From assembly GCA_011947345.1 (NCBI GenBank), contig JAAVTG010000845.1:558001-622000 (forward strand): DNA of 64,000 bases. The letters are read 5' to 3'. The notes under the pieces are model-generated. The model had not been told where the DNA came from and searched no databases. It saw only the letters and a list, made by a program, of their open reading frames with translations. Every line of letters starts with the position of its first letter. Position 1 is the first letter of the stretch. The DNA is from Phytophthora quininea (lineage: Eukaryota; Oomycota; Peronosporomycetes; Peronosporales; Peronosporaceae). Shown here in pieces: positions 1 through 10,397 of this stretch. Made by a program: the position numbers and the translations under genes.

Positions 1-1904
1 CCTTCGTACCAGAATTCCCACATGTCCGTACTTTCGCCAGTATCTCCAGTGTGAGACTCGTCTTCGCTGCTGACATTATAGTAAAAGTCGCCTCGCCCAT
101 CTATCGCGTCCTCATGCCAGAACCCAACGTGTTTAGATCGGCCACCGTCGAAACGCGCCGTGCCACGACCATGGCGTGCACCACCGTCGAAGAATCCTTC
201 GTATTCATCTCCATGACGCTCGCGCTGTCGTCCACGACCATGAGGTTGACCCTCAACGAAAGCGCCTTCGACGAATGATCCATCAGGAAACGTTCGTTTA
301 CAAGCTGGACCATGCAGCGTTCCATTCAGGAATTCGCCTTCATCAACAACTCCTGTGGAACTGACGTATCGCCCAATGCCTGTGACCACTCCGTCCCGCA
401 TTTCACCGTCGTACATGGCACCGTCTGGAAACACAATGTGCATCCCCTCTCCACTCTCGACACCATCCCGATAATCATCGCCATTCAGCAGTGAGTTTCC
501 AAAGGTCCGACCTCGAACTTTGTCGTTGTACTCGTATCGTCGCTGAGGACGTTCAAAAGTTCCTTCACACGTCGTTCCTTTGCCGTATACTAACTTCCCA
601 CTCCCGCAGCGCGTGTTGCCCGAAAACTGGCCGTCATAGACCCCAACGTTGGTGTACTCCTGACCTAGGCCTTGCTTGCGCCCCAGACGAAATGCTCCGG
701 AGAACACACTGCCGATAGACGAAAAATGAAAGTTTTCGTCGATCGGGTCCAACGGAACCTCCTCTTCGCCGGCAGCTAACGCCGTACTCGCTACGGCCAT
801 TAACTCTCCCTCGCCATGGCGCAAACGTCGAAGGCGCACAGTTCGCATATTGACCTCCTTCAGTAGATCGTCAGGATCAATCACTTGGTTCGACAACTGA
901 TCATCCTCGAAAAACGCCTTCGGTTTGGGTCGTGTTTGCACTAAACTCACATAGTTCCAGTCGCTCTTGCGAAGTGCCAGAGAGACCAAGTCACGTCCTC
1001 GCGGGCTCGTAAATGTCGCCGCCCACGTTTTCATCTCCACTTCGTCCTTGAGCTTTGTCGACAGTAGCTCGCCATCTCGAGGCACTTCTGCGAGTGTCAC
1101 TGGCTCCGTCATAATTAGCCTGGTCATCCGTCTGCGTCTCCGCTCCAACTTCGTAATCTCATCACTCAACTCCTTGATCTGGCCGCCCATGGCGTCTGCC
1201 AAATGCTTTCTCGTCTCCGTTTGTTGTTGTGTCGTCCCAGTGATATCGGCGACTGGCAGCGCGATGAGCTTCGCCTTGGCCACCTTTAGTTTCTTCTGAG
1301 CTGTTGCCAGCAGTGGCTTCAACCGAAGCAGCGGCTGGAACTCTTGAGAGATGCCAAACAGCAGCCACGTCTTGATATCGATCGGCTCGCATTGAGCCGG
1401 TACAAAAGCAAGCACCAGCAGCGCTTCCCCGTGTAGAAAGGGTCTTGCAGATCATCCTGCGGCATCGGCTCCATCCGTTCATGGATGATATAGTACCATC
1501 GGTCACTGCCCTGAGGAGGCAGCACTTGTGTCCGCCAGTCCTTGGGCCACAGCACATCTAAGGAAATGTATTAGGTCAGCTCACAATAAATCTTTGATAA
1601 CACAGCTATTGTACAGACTGTTGAAAGGGTCCTTGAGCAACGCCGCGTTGCAATTGAACAGCAAATTGATCTTGGCCCTGATGGGAAACACCAATTCAGT
1701 TACTAAAGATTGTAGTTTTAACGAGTGGACCCTTTCGCGTTCCTACACGGTGAAGTCGGATCGCAGCACGAACTGGAACTTGTAGTCCTCGGGCTTGCTG
1801 CAGCTCGGGTCGAACAGCGCCACCGCCATCTGGTCCTCCTTGTACTCCTCCACCATCTTCCCCGTGCGGTGGTCCACGACCATTCGCCCTGTGCGGGTTG
1901 CCAT
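1..1904 (-). CDS. MORN-repeat protein, 3' end cut by window edge
   Basis: Read on the - strand from an ATG at 1904. The first exon (about 1904-1750) encodes a short acidic N-terminus. After an intron ending near 1558 the protein continues with a conserved-looking segment (DVLWPKDWRTQ...), then a basic/coiled region (about 1300-1100). From about 720 to the left edge come repeated YxGxF/G-rich blocks such as MYDGEM, YEGFFDGG and RHGRGTARF, typical of MORN motifs. The frame stays open to base 1, so the C-terminus is outside the window. MORN proteins commonly organise membranes, cytoskeleton or flagella; the actual role here is unknown. The frame changes once at a CCCC run (1427-1430) in a way explained by one missing base. 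The exact first-intron boundaries do not resolve cleanly. Confidence 0.75.
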
Positions 1905-2009
1905 CGCGGCAGTAGTTCCTTAGTAAATCTACCACGTCTTTTCGCGCTCCAATTTTTACTTATATAATAAAAAATATTAGCCAATCGATCTGGAAAAGTT
2001 TAGACGAGT

Positions 2010-3878
2010 ATGTCGAGCATCTACATCACGGAGCCGGCGACAGAGGGCAAGGTGCTGCTGCACACGAGCTTTGGGGACCTGGATGTGGAGCTGTGGCCGC
2101 AGCAGGCGCCCAAGGCGGTGCGCAACTTCGTGCAGCTCTGTCTGGAAGGGGTGCGATTGGCTCCAATATTGGGTTTGCTGTGTCACATTAACACTTTATA
2201 ATGACTGTGGCAGTACTACGACCAAACCATTTTCCACCGCGTCATTGCGGGCTTCATGGTGCAGGGAGGCGACCCCAGCGGCACTGGCAAAGGCGGAGAG
2301 AGCATCTACGACGGCCCGTTCACTGACGAGTTCCACTCGCGGCTCAAGTTTAACCACCGCGGCCTTCTGGCCATGGCCAACGAGAACAAACCTAACTCCA
2401 ACCACTCGCAGTTCTTCTTCACGCTGGATGCGTGCGAGTTCCTGGACAGGAAGCACACCATCTTCGGCAAGATCACGGGCAACACCATCTTCAATCTGCT
2501 CAGTGTGGGGGACCTGGAGACGGACGACCAGGACCGACCGACCAATCCACCGAGATTGCTGAGCTGCGAAGTGCTATGGAACCCTATCGAGGACATTGTG
2601 CCAAGGTGAAACATGTGGAGATGATACTTATTGTAGTAGGAACTGATGGAGTTGTGCTTGTGATCCATCAGAGCTGTCAAAAGAAAGGAGACTCAAGAGG
2701 TGACGGAGGAAGAGGCAAAGAAGAAGAAGAAACGCGAGCGCAAGGCGACGAAGGACCTCAAGCTCTTGTCGTTTGGCGATGAAGAAGAAGCTTTCCAAGA
2801 CGAGGTTGGCAACGGAGCAAAGAAGTCAAAGAAGAAGAAGCCGAAAACAATGATGAGCAGCCATGACCTGCTGGCCGACCGCAAACTAAAGTCGGAAGTG
2901 GATTCGGAAGTGCTGCAGAAAATCAACGAGAACAGCGAAGAGAATGCCGACAAAGACAAGAAAGATAAGGCTCGAGCGAGCTTGAAAGCAGCTGTGGCTG
3001 CTGCTTCGGCAAACACTCAAAAGGCGGAGCAGGATGCTTCAGCTAGTCGCAAGGAGAGTGCTGTTGCGCCAACAATGAGCAGCTTTAACGCCGGAACGAC
3101 CGATAACAGCTCAGCTAAGAAGCGTGATAGTGAGGAATACACCAAGCTCCGCGAAGAACTGAGGAAGTCGCGGAAGGCCGTCCCGTTGCTGATGGGGAGG
3201 AGGCTAAAAAGCAGGAGAAAGACCGAGCATTCCAGGACATGCTGACCCCTTGCAGCAGCAACGGCAAAAGTATTTGCAGCGCAAGAAGTCAAAGAACCGT
3301 TCTTCTCGCGAGCACGACACGTTATCAAAGCTAAGAAAATTTCAAGCGACGCTTGTCGACGTGAACAGCAAGGCCTCTCCAGGCTCGAAGAGTGAGAAGG
3401 AAGGCAGAGAGGACAAGAAGGACGAGGTGTACCATGGACAGGTTCTGGAAGAAGATGACGATGCTGAAGACATGAACGACGACAACTCGTGGATGACTGC
3501 CAAGCTGAAATTCAAGAAGCATATCGATGTAAGACGTGATCACGTACTATTGTTGCATTTTCAAAGTACAAGCTAACCTCGCTGTTCTTCTGCAGGACCA
3601 ATTTCGCGCTGGAAACGAGCTGTCTACTGACGTGAGGCACTCTGACTTGCTTAATTTTTTGCGTAACTGTTTATCTCACTCGTTACATCACTATCGTGTA
3701 GGACTACATGACAATTGACTCGCGTGTGGGGAAAGACTCAAGAAAGAGCAGCGATCGAGGCCATCGGTCACGAGACCAAGACCGAGATCGTAGTCGTAGT
3801 CGTACCCGACACAGCCATCGGCGCGACTACAATCGGCGAGACTGTGACGACGGCGATCGCCACCACCACCGGCGATGA
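2010..3878 (+). CDS. CWC27: Spliceosome-associated cyclophilin CWC27
   Basis: The start ATG (2010) opens MSSIYITEPATEGKVLLHTS, the hallmark N-terminus of CWC27. The cyclophilin domain follows across exon 1 (to about 2150) and exon 2 (2213-2606), with FHRVIAGFMVQGGDPSGTG and QFFFTL motifs. Exon 3 (from about 2676) carries the lysine/glutamate-rich tail with LLSFGDEEE and SSHDLLADRK, both conserved family landmarks, then YLQRKKSKNRSSREHDTL. Two more short exons (about 3597-3631 and 3703-3878) end in an Arg/Ser/Asp/His-rich tail. CWC27 belongs to activated spliceosomes and has little or no isomerase activity in other organisms. The frame slips twice in exon 3, at C runs 3182-3184 and 3246-3249, each consistent with one missing C. 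Recognition of the family is very secure. Confidence 0.93.
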
Positions 3879-4154
3879 TATGCAAAAAGTAATACCCGGA
3901 ACTCGGCAATGTCCTGAAGACAATAGAGCAACAATCGCTGCTGAATCTTTTCTTGAGCTTGACTGGGTGCCTTCCATTCCTGCGGAATGCTGCCACTCAA
4001 CCACTCATCAACAATGACGAAGAGTCCATGCGTGGCAAAGCGTGATTGGAGTGCAAGCGCCACAAGTCAATTGGAGGCAGTCGTGTCGCCACGACTTGCT
4101 TTCTCTTTCATAACGAAACCAGACTCGTCAGGCACAGGTGGTCAGCCGAGTGAG

Positions 4155-4946
4155 ATGACCAAGCCGGCCGTGGTTCCTGTGCGGGCTTTGGATGGCTTTT
4201 TCACTGCAACCCCAGCGAGTTCCGACTCATCGCAGCTCTTCAAGAACTTCCAACTAGAGCCAACATCATGGACAGAGTTCAAGGTCAAGCTCGCACGACT
4301 GGAAGACGGCCAGCGTCGCATTAAGGTGGTATTCTTTGTGCGTCACGGCGAGGGTCTCCACAACGAAGCAATCAAAATCTACGGCATGGATCGTTGGCGC
4401 AACGAGCTGGTGACTAGTCCAGTGTACACAGATGCCGACTTGACTCCGTTCGGCATTCAGGACGCACAGACTAAGGGGCCTCCAAGCATCAAGATGGAAC
4501 TTGAGCGAGGCATGCCGCCCATCGAGCGGGTCGTGGTCTCGCCGATCTCGCGTGCCATTCAGACAGCCCAGAATTTCTTTGCAAAAGACCAAGTGCCCGA
4601 CGCTCCATTCATTTGCATGGAAAATTGTCGAGAAGAGCTTGGAGTCGACACCTGCAACAACCGTCGCTCACTGTCAGTGCTGAAAGACAAATTCCCTGGC
4701 GTGGATTTCTCCGTCCTCAAAGATGAAGACGATGTGCTGTGGACACCAAAACGCCGCGAGACCCACGAAGAGATTGAGGCTCGTGCCAAGTTGTTCCTCT
4801 CGGAACTCTTCGAGTCGATCCCGGAACGCAACGTGGCCGTCGTGAGTCACTTTGGTCTCATCAGGGCGGTGTGCGCTGTTACGTTGGGGGTGGACGTCAA
4901 GGCGGACAAGTGTGAGGTGGTCCCGTTGGTGCTGGAGGCACTTTGA
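4155..4946 (+). CDS. Histidine phosphatase (phosphoglycerate mutase-like) family protein
   Basis: A single uninterrupted frame. The catalytic signature FFVRHGEGLHN carries the phospho-accepting His in RHG, and the second conserved His is in VVSHFGLIRAV near the C-terminus; SPISRAIQTAQ is the middle block. These are the standard elements of the branch that includes plant and fungal PGM-like phosphatases. The same frame is open to an upstream ATG at 3987 (56 more residues). ATG 4155 is preferred because the extra part is low-complexity and the conserved region starts just after 4155. The physiological substrate cannot be read from the sequence. The gene begins only about 280 bp after CWC27 on the same strand. 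Confidence 0.85.
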   Translation: MTKPAVVPVRALDGFFTATPASSDSSQLFKNFQLEPTSWTEFKVKLARLEDGQRRIKVVFFVRHGEGLHNEAIKIYGMDRWRNELVTSPVYTDADLTPFGIQDAQTKGPPSIKMELERGMPPIERVVVSPISRAIQTAQNFFAKDQVPDAPFICMENCREELGVDTCNNRRSLSVLKDKFPGVDFSVLKDEDDVLWTPKRRETHEEIEARAKLFLSELFESIPERNVAVVSHFGLIRAVCAVTLGVDVKADKCEVVPLVLEAL

Positions 4947-5389
4947 TGACCTGTCGACTAGCTGAAAATCAGCTGCTAAGAGGATTTCATTCTGTGGAAA
5001 CACATGTGTTGCTTGCTTGATCTCGGTTGACCCTACCGCTTCCAAGACGCTGCTGGTATTATATACATCCCAGAGGTCTTGCCAGCTTGTCATGCATCGT
5101 ACAAGTCTTGCATTGCAGTCGACTAGCGCGATTTAATTTGTCCTCAGGAATTTAATACGACACTAGAGAGTACGGTACGTTTTGCTGTGCGTAAATTGCT
5201 GGTCCTGGATACTGCTAAAGCAAGTCAGGACATCGTGAACTGGCTGGGTCCTCAAACCGAGCTTGATTGGCCTGGAAGCGCACGCTAACGTGTCGACAGC
5301 ACGACCGTGACAGCTGAGACCGTCCACGTCAAGATCTTGGCACGGCCCGCAATACATCTGGAGCTGCTGCTGCGCTGGCGACGACCAGG
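4947..5389. other. Intergenic region before NADPH oxidase A
   Basis: No convincing coding frame, RNA gene or repeat was seen. It should contain the 3' end of the phosphatase transcript and the promoter of the downstream oxidase. Confidence 0.5.
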
Positions 5390-8111
5390 ATGAAGTCGTT
5401 TCTGCACTCTCATTCGACAACTTACGAGGTCATGCGAGCCCAGAACTCTACGGGTAAGGAGAGACTTCCTGTCGATCTTAGTGAGCGTTCGGGTGGCGAC
5501 ATTACCCACACACCTGCGATGGCATTGGAGTACGCCAGCTTGGAAGGCAACACACCCGTAGAATGCACACAACTCCATCTCTACGGCGATAAATTACAGC
5601 TGAAGATTCCGTCTAATCTACCAACGCCAAAGATCGTGCATCCAGCTGTGAAGACCCATGCAGATATGCATCCGAGGGCCAGCTCCGTTGTCGCCATGCT
5701 AGATGGGTCCAGGGTGAGTACTATGGCCAAGAAGCCAATTGGAAATTCCAGGTTCGGACACGCCCGCATCAAGGCACATGACCACCGCTCTGCACTGAAT
5801 TTCAACTTCAACTCGAAGCTGTCGATGAAGTCGAGACCAAGTCGGTTGATGAACAGGTCAGAGTTAAACGACTTGAAGGACCAACTGTGGAAGGACTCGT
5901 TGACAAGCAGACCAAGCAATACCCTGCAGAAGAGCGAAGTTAACTGCGGTGACCCAAGAGCTCTAGGCCAAGTTCCGTTTTACTCTACAGAGTTTAATAC
6001 GCCCCGCACCATAGTGCAGCAATTCGAAGGAACTCATGTTCGAAGGTCCTCTATCATCGTCATCCCGTTGCCTCGGGAATCCGTCGCGATGCTGGTCGAC
6101 GCTGTTCGGGTGTCGGCGCTGGAGGACGACGAAAAGTGCCGATTCCTCTTCGAAGTCTTCGACGTCGACCATCGAGGGATTCTGTCCAAGGAAGGGGTTC
6201 GAGCCTTCATCGAGGCCACGTTCGCTGCCAACGACGTCCAATTTCTAGGCGAGTTCGACTACGACGCCGTGGTAGACAAGGTCTTCCATCGGTGTCGGCA
6301 ACACGACAAAATGAGCTACAGCGAGTTCAAGACTGTCTTCGGGTCCATCGTGGCAGAAGCAGACGACGGCAAAAGCGCGGCCGCTCTGGGCAATTTGAGT
6401 CGCTTGGTGGAGTCGCAGCGCCAGCACGAGATCCTCAGCAACTCCGAAAGAGGCCAACGCTGGTGTCGCTGCGTCAAGTTCTGGCGCAAGTTCAAGGCGC
6501 AGATCTTGTGGCTGACGCTCTACTTCCTGCTGATGGTCGCAGTGTTCATCGCCAAGGCGTCCCGCTTCGCTTTCGACCCCGCCGTGGGGAACTGTCCCCG
6601 CATCGCGAAAGGGTTCGCCGAGATCTGCCTCGTCAACACCATGTTCGTGCTGCTGCCCATGTGTCGGAACTTGGTGACGGGGCTGCGCACTCTGGCGGTC
6701 GTCGTGAACCACCTGCCAGTGGACGACCACATCGAGTTCCACAAGATCTGCGGCGTCGTGCTGCTGGTCGCCTCGCTGGGACATACGGCCGCGTGGTTGG
6801 CCATCGTCATTTACGTCCGAACAGTGCCGCTCTCCGTGTGGGAGGAATCGGCCTACCACCACCTCACGTTCGTCCGCGACGAGAACCTGTTGTTGTTTGC
6901 GCTTCGAGTCCCGATCTGGACAGGTGTGGCCATGCTGCTGTGTGCTGGCATTGCAGCTCCGTTGTGCATCTCGAAAGTCCGTCGGGGCCATTTCAACGTC
7001 TTCTGGATCTCGCACATGCTGTTCATCCCGTTCCTCGTGTTGATGGCGTTCCACGGCTTTGCTCGCTGGGTGGCTGCTCCCCAAGCGCAGTACTGGGTTT
7101 TACCTCCGGTGGTCATCTACCTCATCGAGAAGCGCTACCGGATGACGCAGGTCTTTGGTGGGAAGACGCAGATCGCCCAAGTCCAGCTCTCGAAGGAAGC
7201 TGTGGCCATCTTCATGAAGAAACCAAAGGCGTTTGGCAAACGGCAGCGATTCCTGCCTGGCATGTATGTGTTTGTTAATGTGCCGATGGTTTCCAAGTTC
7301 GAGTGGCATCCGTTCACGATTTCGTCCGCTCCAGAGGATAAGTTCCTCAGTCTTCACATCCAGAGAGCGGGGACTGGACTGGGACGCTGTACGACCGATT
7401 GGCTCAACTGAATGTGCATCACGAAGCTTCACAAATGGAGGGCCAAGGAAGTCTGGCGGTCTCTCCCTACCCCGAGATTTACCTCGACGGTCCCGTTGGC
7501 TCTCCAGCCCAAGACTACGCTCGGTACCGTGAAGTGGTGTTGATCGGAGCGGGTATCGGCGTCACGCCGTTCGCGTCCATCCTGCGCAGTATCCTTCACC
7601 AGTGGGAAAGCTACCGATGTCCCCACTGCAACCACGTCCGCTTCCCACCGAGTTTCCAGCTCCGGAAAATCTACTTTTACTGGGTCACGCGAGAGCAGGA
7701 GGCGCTCACGTGGTTCACCAACACTATGAACCAGCTGAGCGAGATGGACACGGAGAACCGTCTCGAGATCCACAACTTCTTCTCAGCCGTCAAGAGCAAC
7801 GCGGTCATCGCCCCCTGCAGGCGCTGCAGCACTTCATCCACGGCACCGAGGGCCGAGACATCATCTCGGGACTGCAGACCAAGCAGAAGACGCACTTCGG
7901 TCGGCCCGACTGGAATGCAGAACTGGCACGGGTGGCTTTCAACCACCGCCGACTGGAGCCGCTGGAGGATTTCCCCGAGGATCGCGAAGAGATTGGCGTG
8001 TTCTACTGCGGGCCGAAACCTCTCGGCGGGATCATCGACGACCAGTGCGCGGTGCTGAACGAAAAGAAAGAGGAGGCCATCAGATTCGACTTCCACAGCG
8101 AGAATTTCTAG
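5390..8111 (+). CDS. NADPH oxidase (respiratory burst oxidase type), copy A
   Basis: Membrane flavocytochrome that moves electrons from NADPH through FAD and two haems to oxygen, making superoxide. From the N-terminus: a variable cytosolic region (residues 1-220), an EF-hand-like loop (FDVDHRGILSKEG, about residue 257), then a ferric-reductase-type membrane domain starting near residue 370. Haem-ligand candidates are histidines in EFHKICG, LGHTAAW, WISHML and AFHGFARW. The FAD site is HPFTISSAPED (about 640), the nucleotide site GAGIGVTPFAS, then CGPKPLG and a terminal FHSENF, as in NOX enzymes. The frame breaks twice, near 7371-7383 (G run) and at the CCCCC run 7811-7815, each as if one base were missing. 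Bases 6068-8060 are duplicated in copy B. Start ATG 5390 is the first in frame. Confidence 0.92.
6068..8060 (+). repeat. Duplicated 1,993-bp segment, NADPH oxidase copy A side
   Basis: Matches 11111-13103 at a constant offset of 5,043 bp with no difference seen at the boundaries checked. Translations in several frames across the segment are the same in both copies. Identity starts abruptly at TTGCCTCGGG and stops abruptly after GGTGCTGAAC, both inside coding sequence. Confidence 0.9.
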
Positions 8112-8123
8112 GTTGAGTGGAGA

Positions 8124-8285
8124 TACCAAAGGTTTGTCGGCGTGACCAACTGGACCGGGGCCGACGCCGAGAAGGACGTCAAGGAACTCAACATGGAAAC
8201 TTTCGTCGTGTCTTTCGTCTTCCGCCAGCCCATGTGTTTAGAACGCCGTTTGTTCGCAGAGGTTCATATTACCGTCAACCATTGA
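8124..8285 (+). pseudogene. Short coding-like remnant after NADPH oxidase A
   Basis: A frame of about 53 codons that looks protein-like (RFVGVTNWTGADAEKDVKEL, then METFVVSFVFRQPM) ends at a stop at 8283-8285. It has no start codon of its own and begins directly after the oxidase stop codon. Copy B has no counterpart. It could be a leftover exon of an unrelated gene or chance. The family is not recognised. Confidence 0.25.
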
Positions 8286-8653
8286 GTAGATCAGTGTTAT
8301 TGATACTTTAGCCATGTCGGTATTAATAGTATACAATACATTGCCGTAAAGCGAGAGTTAGTATGTGTGATACTTTAGCATTTCGGTGGCTGACGCAGAC
8401 GCCAATCTTCTACACTGCAAAAGTAGTATTAAAGTACTTGGTGCCATGCATTTTCTGAATCTGGTATTAACTGTATTAATATAATTGCAAGATCTCAATT
8501 TGCTCGTATTAGTATACTAATATTTGGCAATGTCTGCTGCGGTGTTGTCAAGACAAGACTCTATTGTATCATAAATTAGTATAGTATTCTGAATAATATG
8601 AGCCTCTTGACGATTTTCCCATCGGGCGGATGCGGCATAAACAGCTTTGCCCA
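8286..8653. other. AT-rich intergenic spacer
   Basis: Rich in TATTAATA-like and GATACTTTAG-like stretches and clearly lower in GC than the neighbouring genes. No gene or RNA was recognised. Confidence 0.5.
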
Positions 8654-8662
8654 ATCTCCACC

Positions 8663-9230
8663 AAGGAATTACCTTATCCAAGTGGAAAGGAACTCAGATG
8701 TGTTGGCAAGCGATCCATCCGGCCTTGCAAAATCTAAGTGGAATCCCTTCTAGCGTACCAAAAGACCAGCTCGTTGCTTCTCGGGTGCCATCAATACAGG
8801 AACGCAGGATATCAGCAGGATCTGCGTTGAAGGACACGATCACTTTAGGATTTCCCCCATCTAACGGTGTGGTCATCGTTGCTGCCCCGCAGTCTCGCAG
8901 ACTTACCTCGTTCGAAAGGCGCCACCCGTCATGGACTGCCGTGCGGTCCCGACGGTCACGGATAGCTGCTCAATGGCCAGAATCACTAGGAGAAGTGGCC
9001 TTCTCAACGAAATATGCAACCATCCTCAGCCATCCCCGTGACTGGCACGTGCTGACACACTCGCTTTAATCATGACGTAGCCGTTTCCATTAGTTCCCCA
9101 GCTAACACTGACGGAGCTTTCACAGCTCTAGGTTGTGTCGGCGAATGCGAACGAGGGTTAAGCTTGCAAGTACTTGCACCACTTGTCGACAAATCCAAGT
9201 TCTTTTCCACTTAGACAAGGTAATTCCTCG
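8663..9230. mobile_element. Non-autonomous DNA transposon (MULE-type MITE)
   Basis: The two ends are inverted repeats: GGAATTACCTTATCCAAGTG at the left and, on the opposite strand at the right, GGAATTACCTTGTCTAAGTG. Similarity extends about 45-50 bp inward. Immediately outside is a perfect 9-bp direct repeat, ATCTCCACC, at 8654-8662 and 9231-9239, the target duplication length usual for Mutator-like elements. The interior of about 460 bp has no recognisable transposase, so the element would need one supplied in trans. Confidence 0.75.
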
Positions 9231-9388
9231 ATCTCCACCGTGTCAAGAGCCAGCACATGATCCTCCAAATGCTGGGCACCGTTGCGAGTGCACATCCGAG
9301 TTTATCCTGTGCAGGCAGCAGGTTGGTTCACTCGGCAATTGAGCGATTCCTGGACAGACAGCTTTGGTAATACAGCACCGAGGTCGCC

Positions 9389-9773
9389 ATGGTCGTGGGC
9401 GTCGTCTACAGCTTGATGCTCCTGATTATGATCGCCCTCGCGGCCACGACGGGGTCAAGATCTGGACGCCAGCCTCCCCAGCTTCCCGTCCGCGCGGTCG
9501 ATCGAAGTGAACCCTGGGAACCCCAAGCGGTTTGTGCGACTCAGAGGAAGCGAGGAGAAGGAGATGCGAGACAAGCTGCTGGAAAAGGCGTCGAACGCGG
9601 TGCAGCGGATGAGCCGCGACAAGAAGGAGGGGCCCAGAACTGACGAGACCACGTACGATATACTAACCGATTGCCAAGCCTCGATGAAACGACAACACTT
9701 TTGCGCTCGAAGCCACGTTGGTCGCTGGGAAAAGGTGCTTTTGAAGAATGTTTTGCTCGACTTGAATGGATGA
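9389..9773 (+). CDS. Candidate small secreted or single-pass membrane protein
   Basis: ATG 9389 opens a hydrophobic stretch (MVVGVVYSLMLLIMIALAAT) that would serve as a signal peptide or anchor. The likely downstream frame, entered at the GGGG run 9451-9454, is charged and includes KRFVRLRGSEEKEMR followed by a helical Lys/Glu-rich part. The frame switch would need two missing bases or one extra base. The end at 9773 is uncertain; an intron may intervene after about 9664. An R-x-x-R/L-R cluster followed by acidic residues about 50 residues after a signal peptide recalls oomycete host-targeted proteins, but it is not a strict RXLR motif. Function is unknown. Confidence 0.4.
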
Positions 9774-10397
9774 GTTTTTGTACTTTCGTGAGTCCTGTAA
9801 GGTTATCGTGGCCAAGTTCCGTTTGTTTGGCAAGTCGTCGTGTTTCGTGATCCCACAGGTTTGAACGGACGACTGAAGATGCGATGCAATTGCTGACAGG
9901 ACGACTGCAAACTGATCGAAGTTGCAATTGAACCAACCCCAACAAAGATTTGTCGAGTGGTGCCATGGAAACGAGTCTCCGTTGCAGTCTTGCCGTGTTG
10001 ACACCACCTGTAAAGGTTGTCGTGCAGACACATCCGTAGCGTTGGCGGTGCAGGACAACGGCGTTTGCAGAGTGCTGTCCACGGGTTTTGCTGTGCGTAA
10101 AGTCTGCTGGGTGGCAGCGATTGCATACCTGGTACTTGGAAGCGAGCAGCTTGGCGCTCGATCCAGCCATTCCGATGGCAAACAGATACCGTGCAGTAAA
10201 GGTGAATCACAGTTGTCCACGACCGTCCTCTACTAAAAACGTCCTTCAGACCCTGCGATTGGCGAGATCGCAACGCAGCGTGGTGAGCTAATGGATCGCT
10301 GTGCAACTCTTTTGCCTACCTGCCAGGTAAGACCAACGCCGGAGCTTTACCGATCATTCGTCAATTGACCGTATCGAGTTGGAGTCGTCGCAGGCCC
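9774..10397. other. Intergenic region before NADPH oxidase B
   Basis: Several short open frames on both strands, none resembling a known protein or continuing plausibly through introns. It presumably contains the promoter and 5' untranslated region of oxidase B. Confidence 0.45.

Noticed and set aside
6136..7278. Open frame of 380 codons on + inside oxidase A (and the same inside copy B), plus a 279-codon - frame
   Set aside because: Arg/Pro- and His/Gln-rich translations in the wrong frames of a GC-rich conserved gene; clear shadows of the oxidase.
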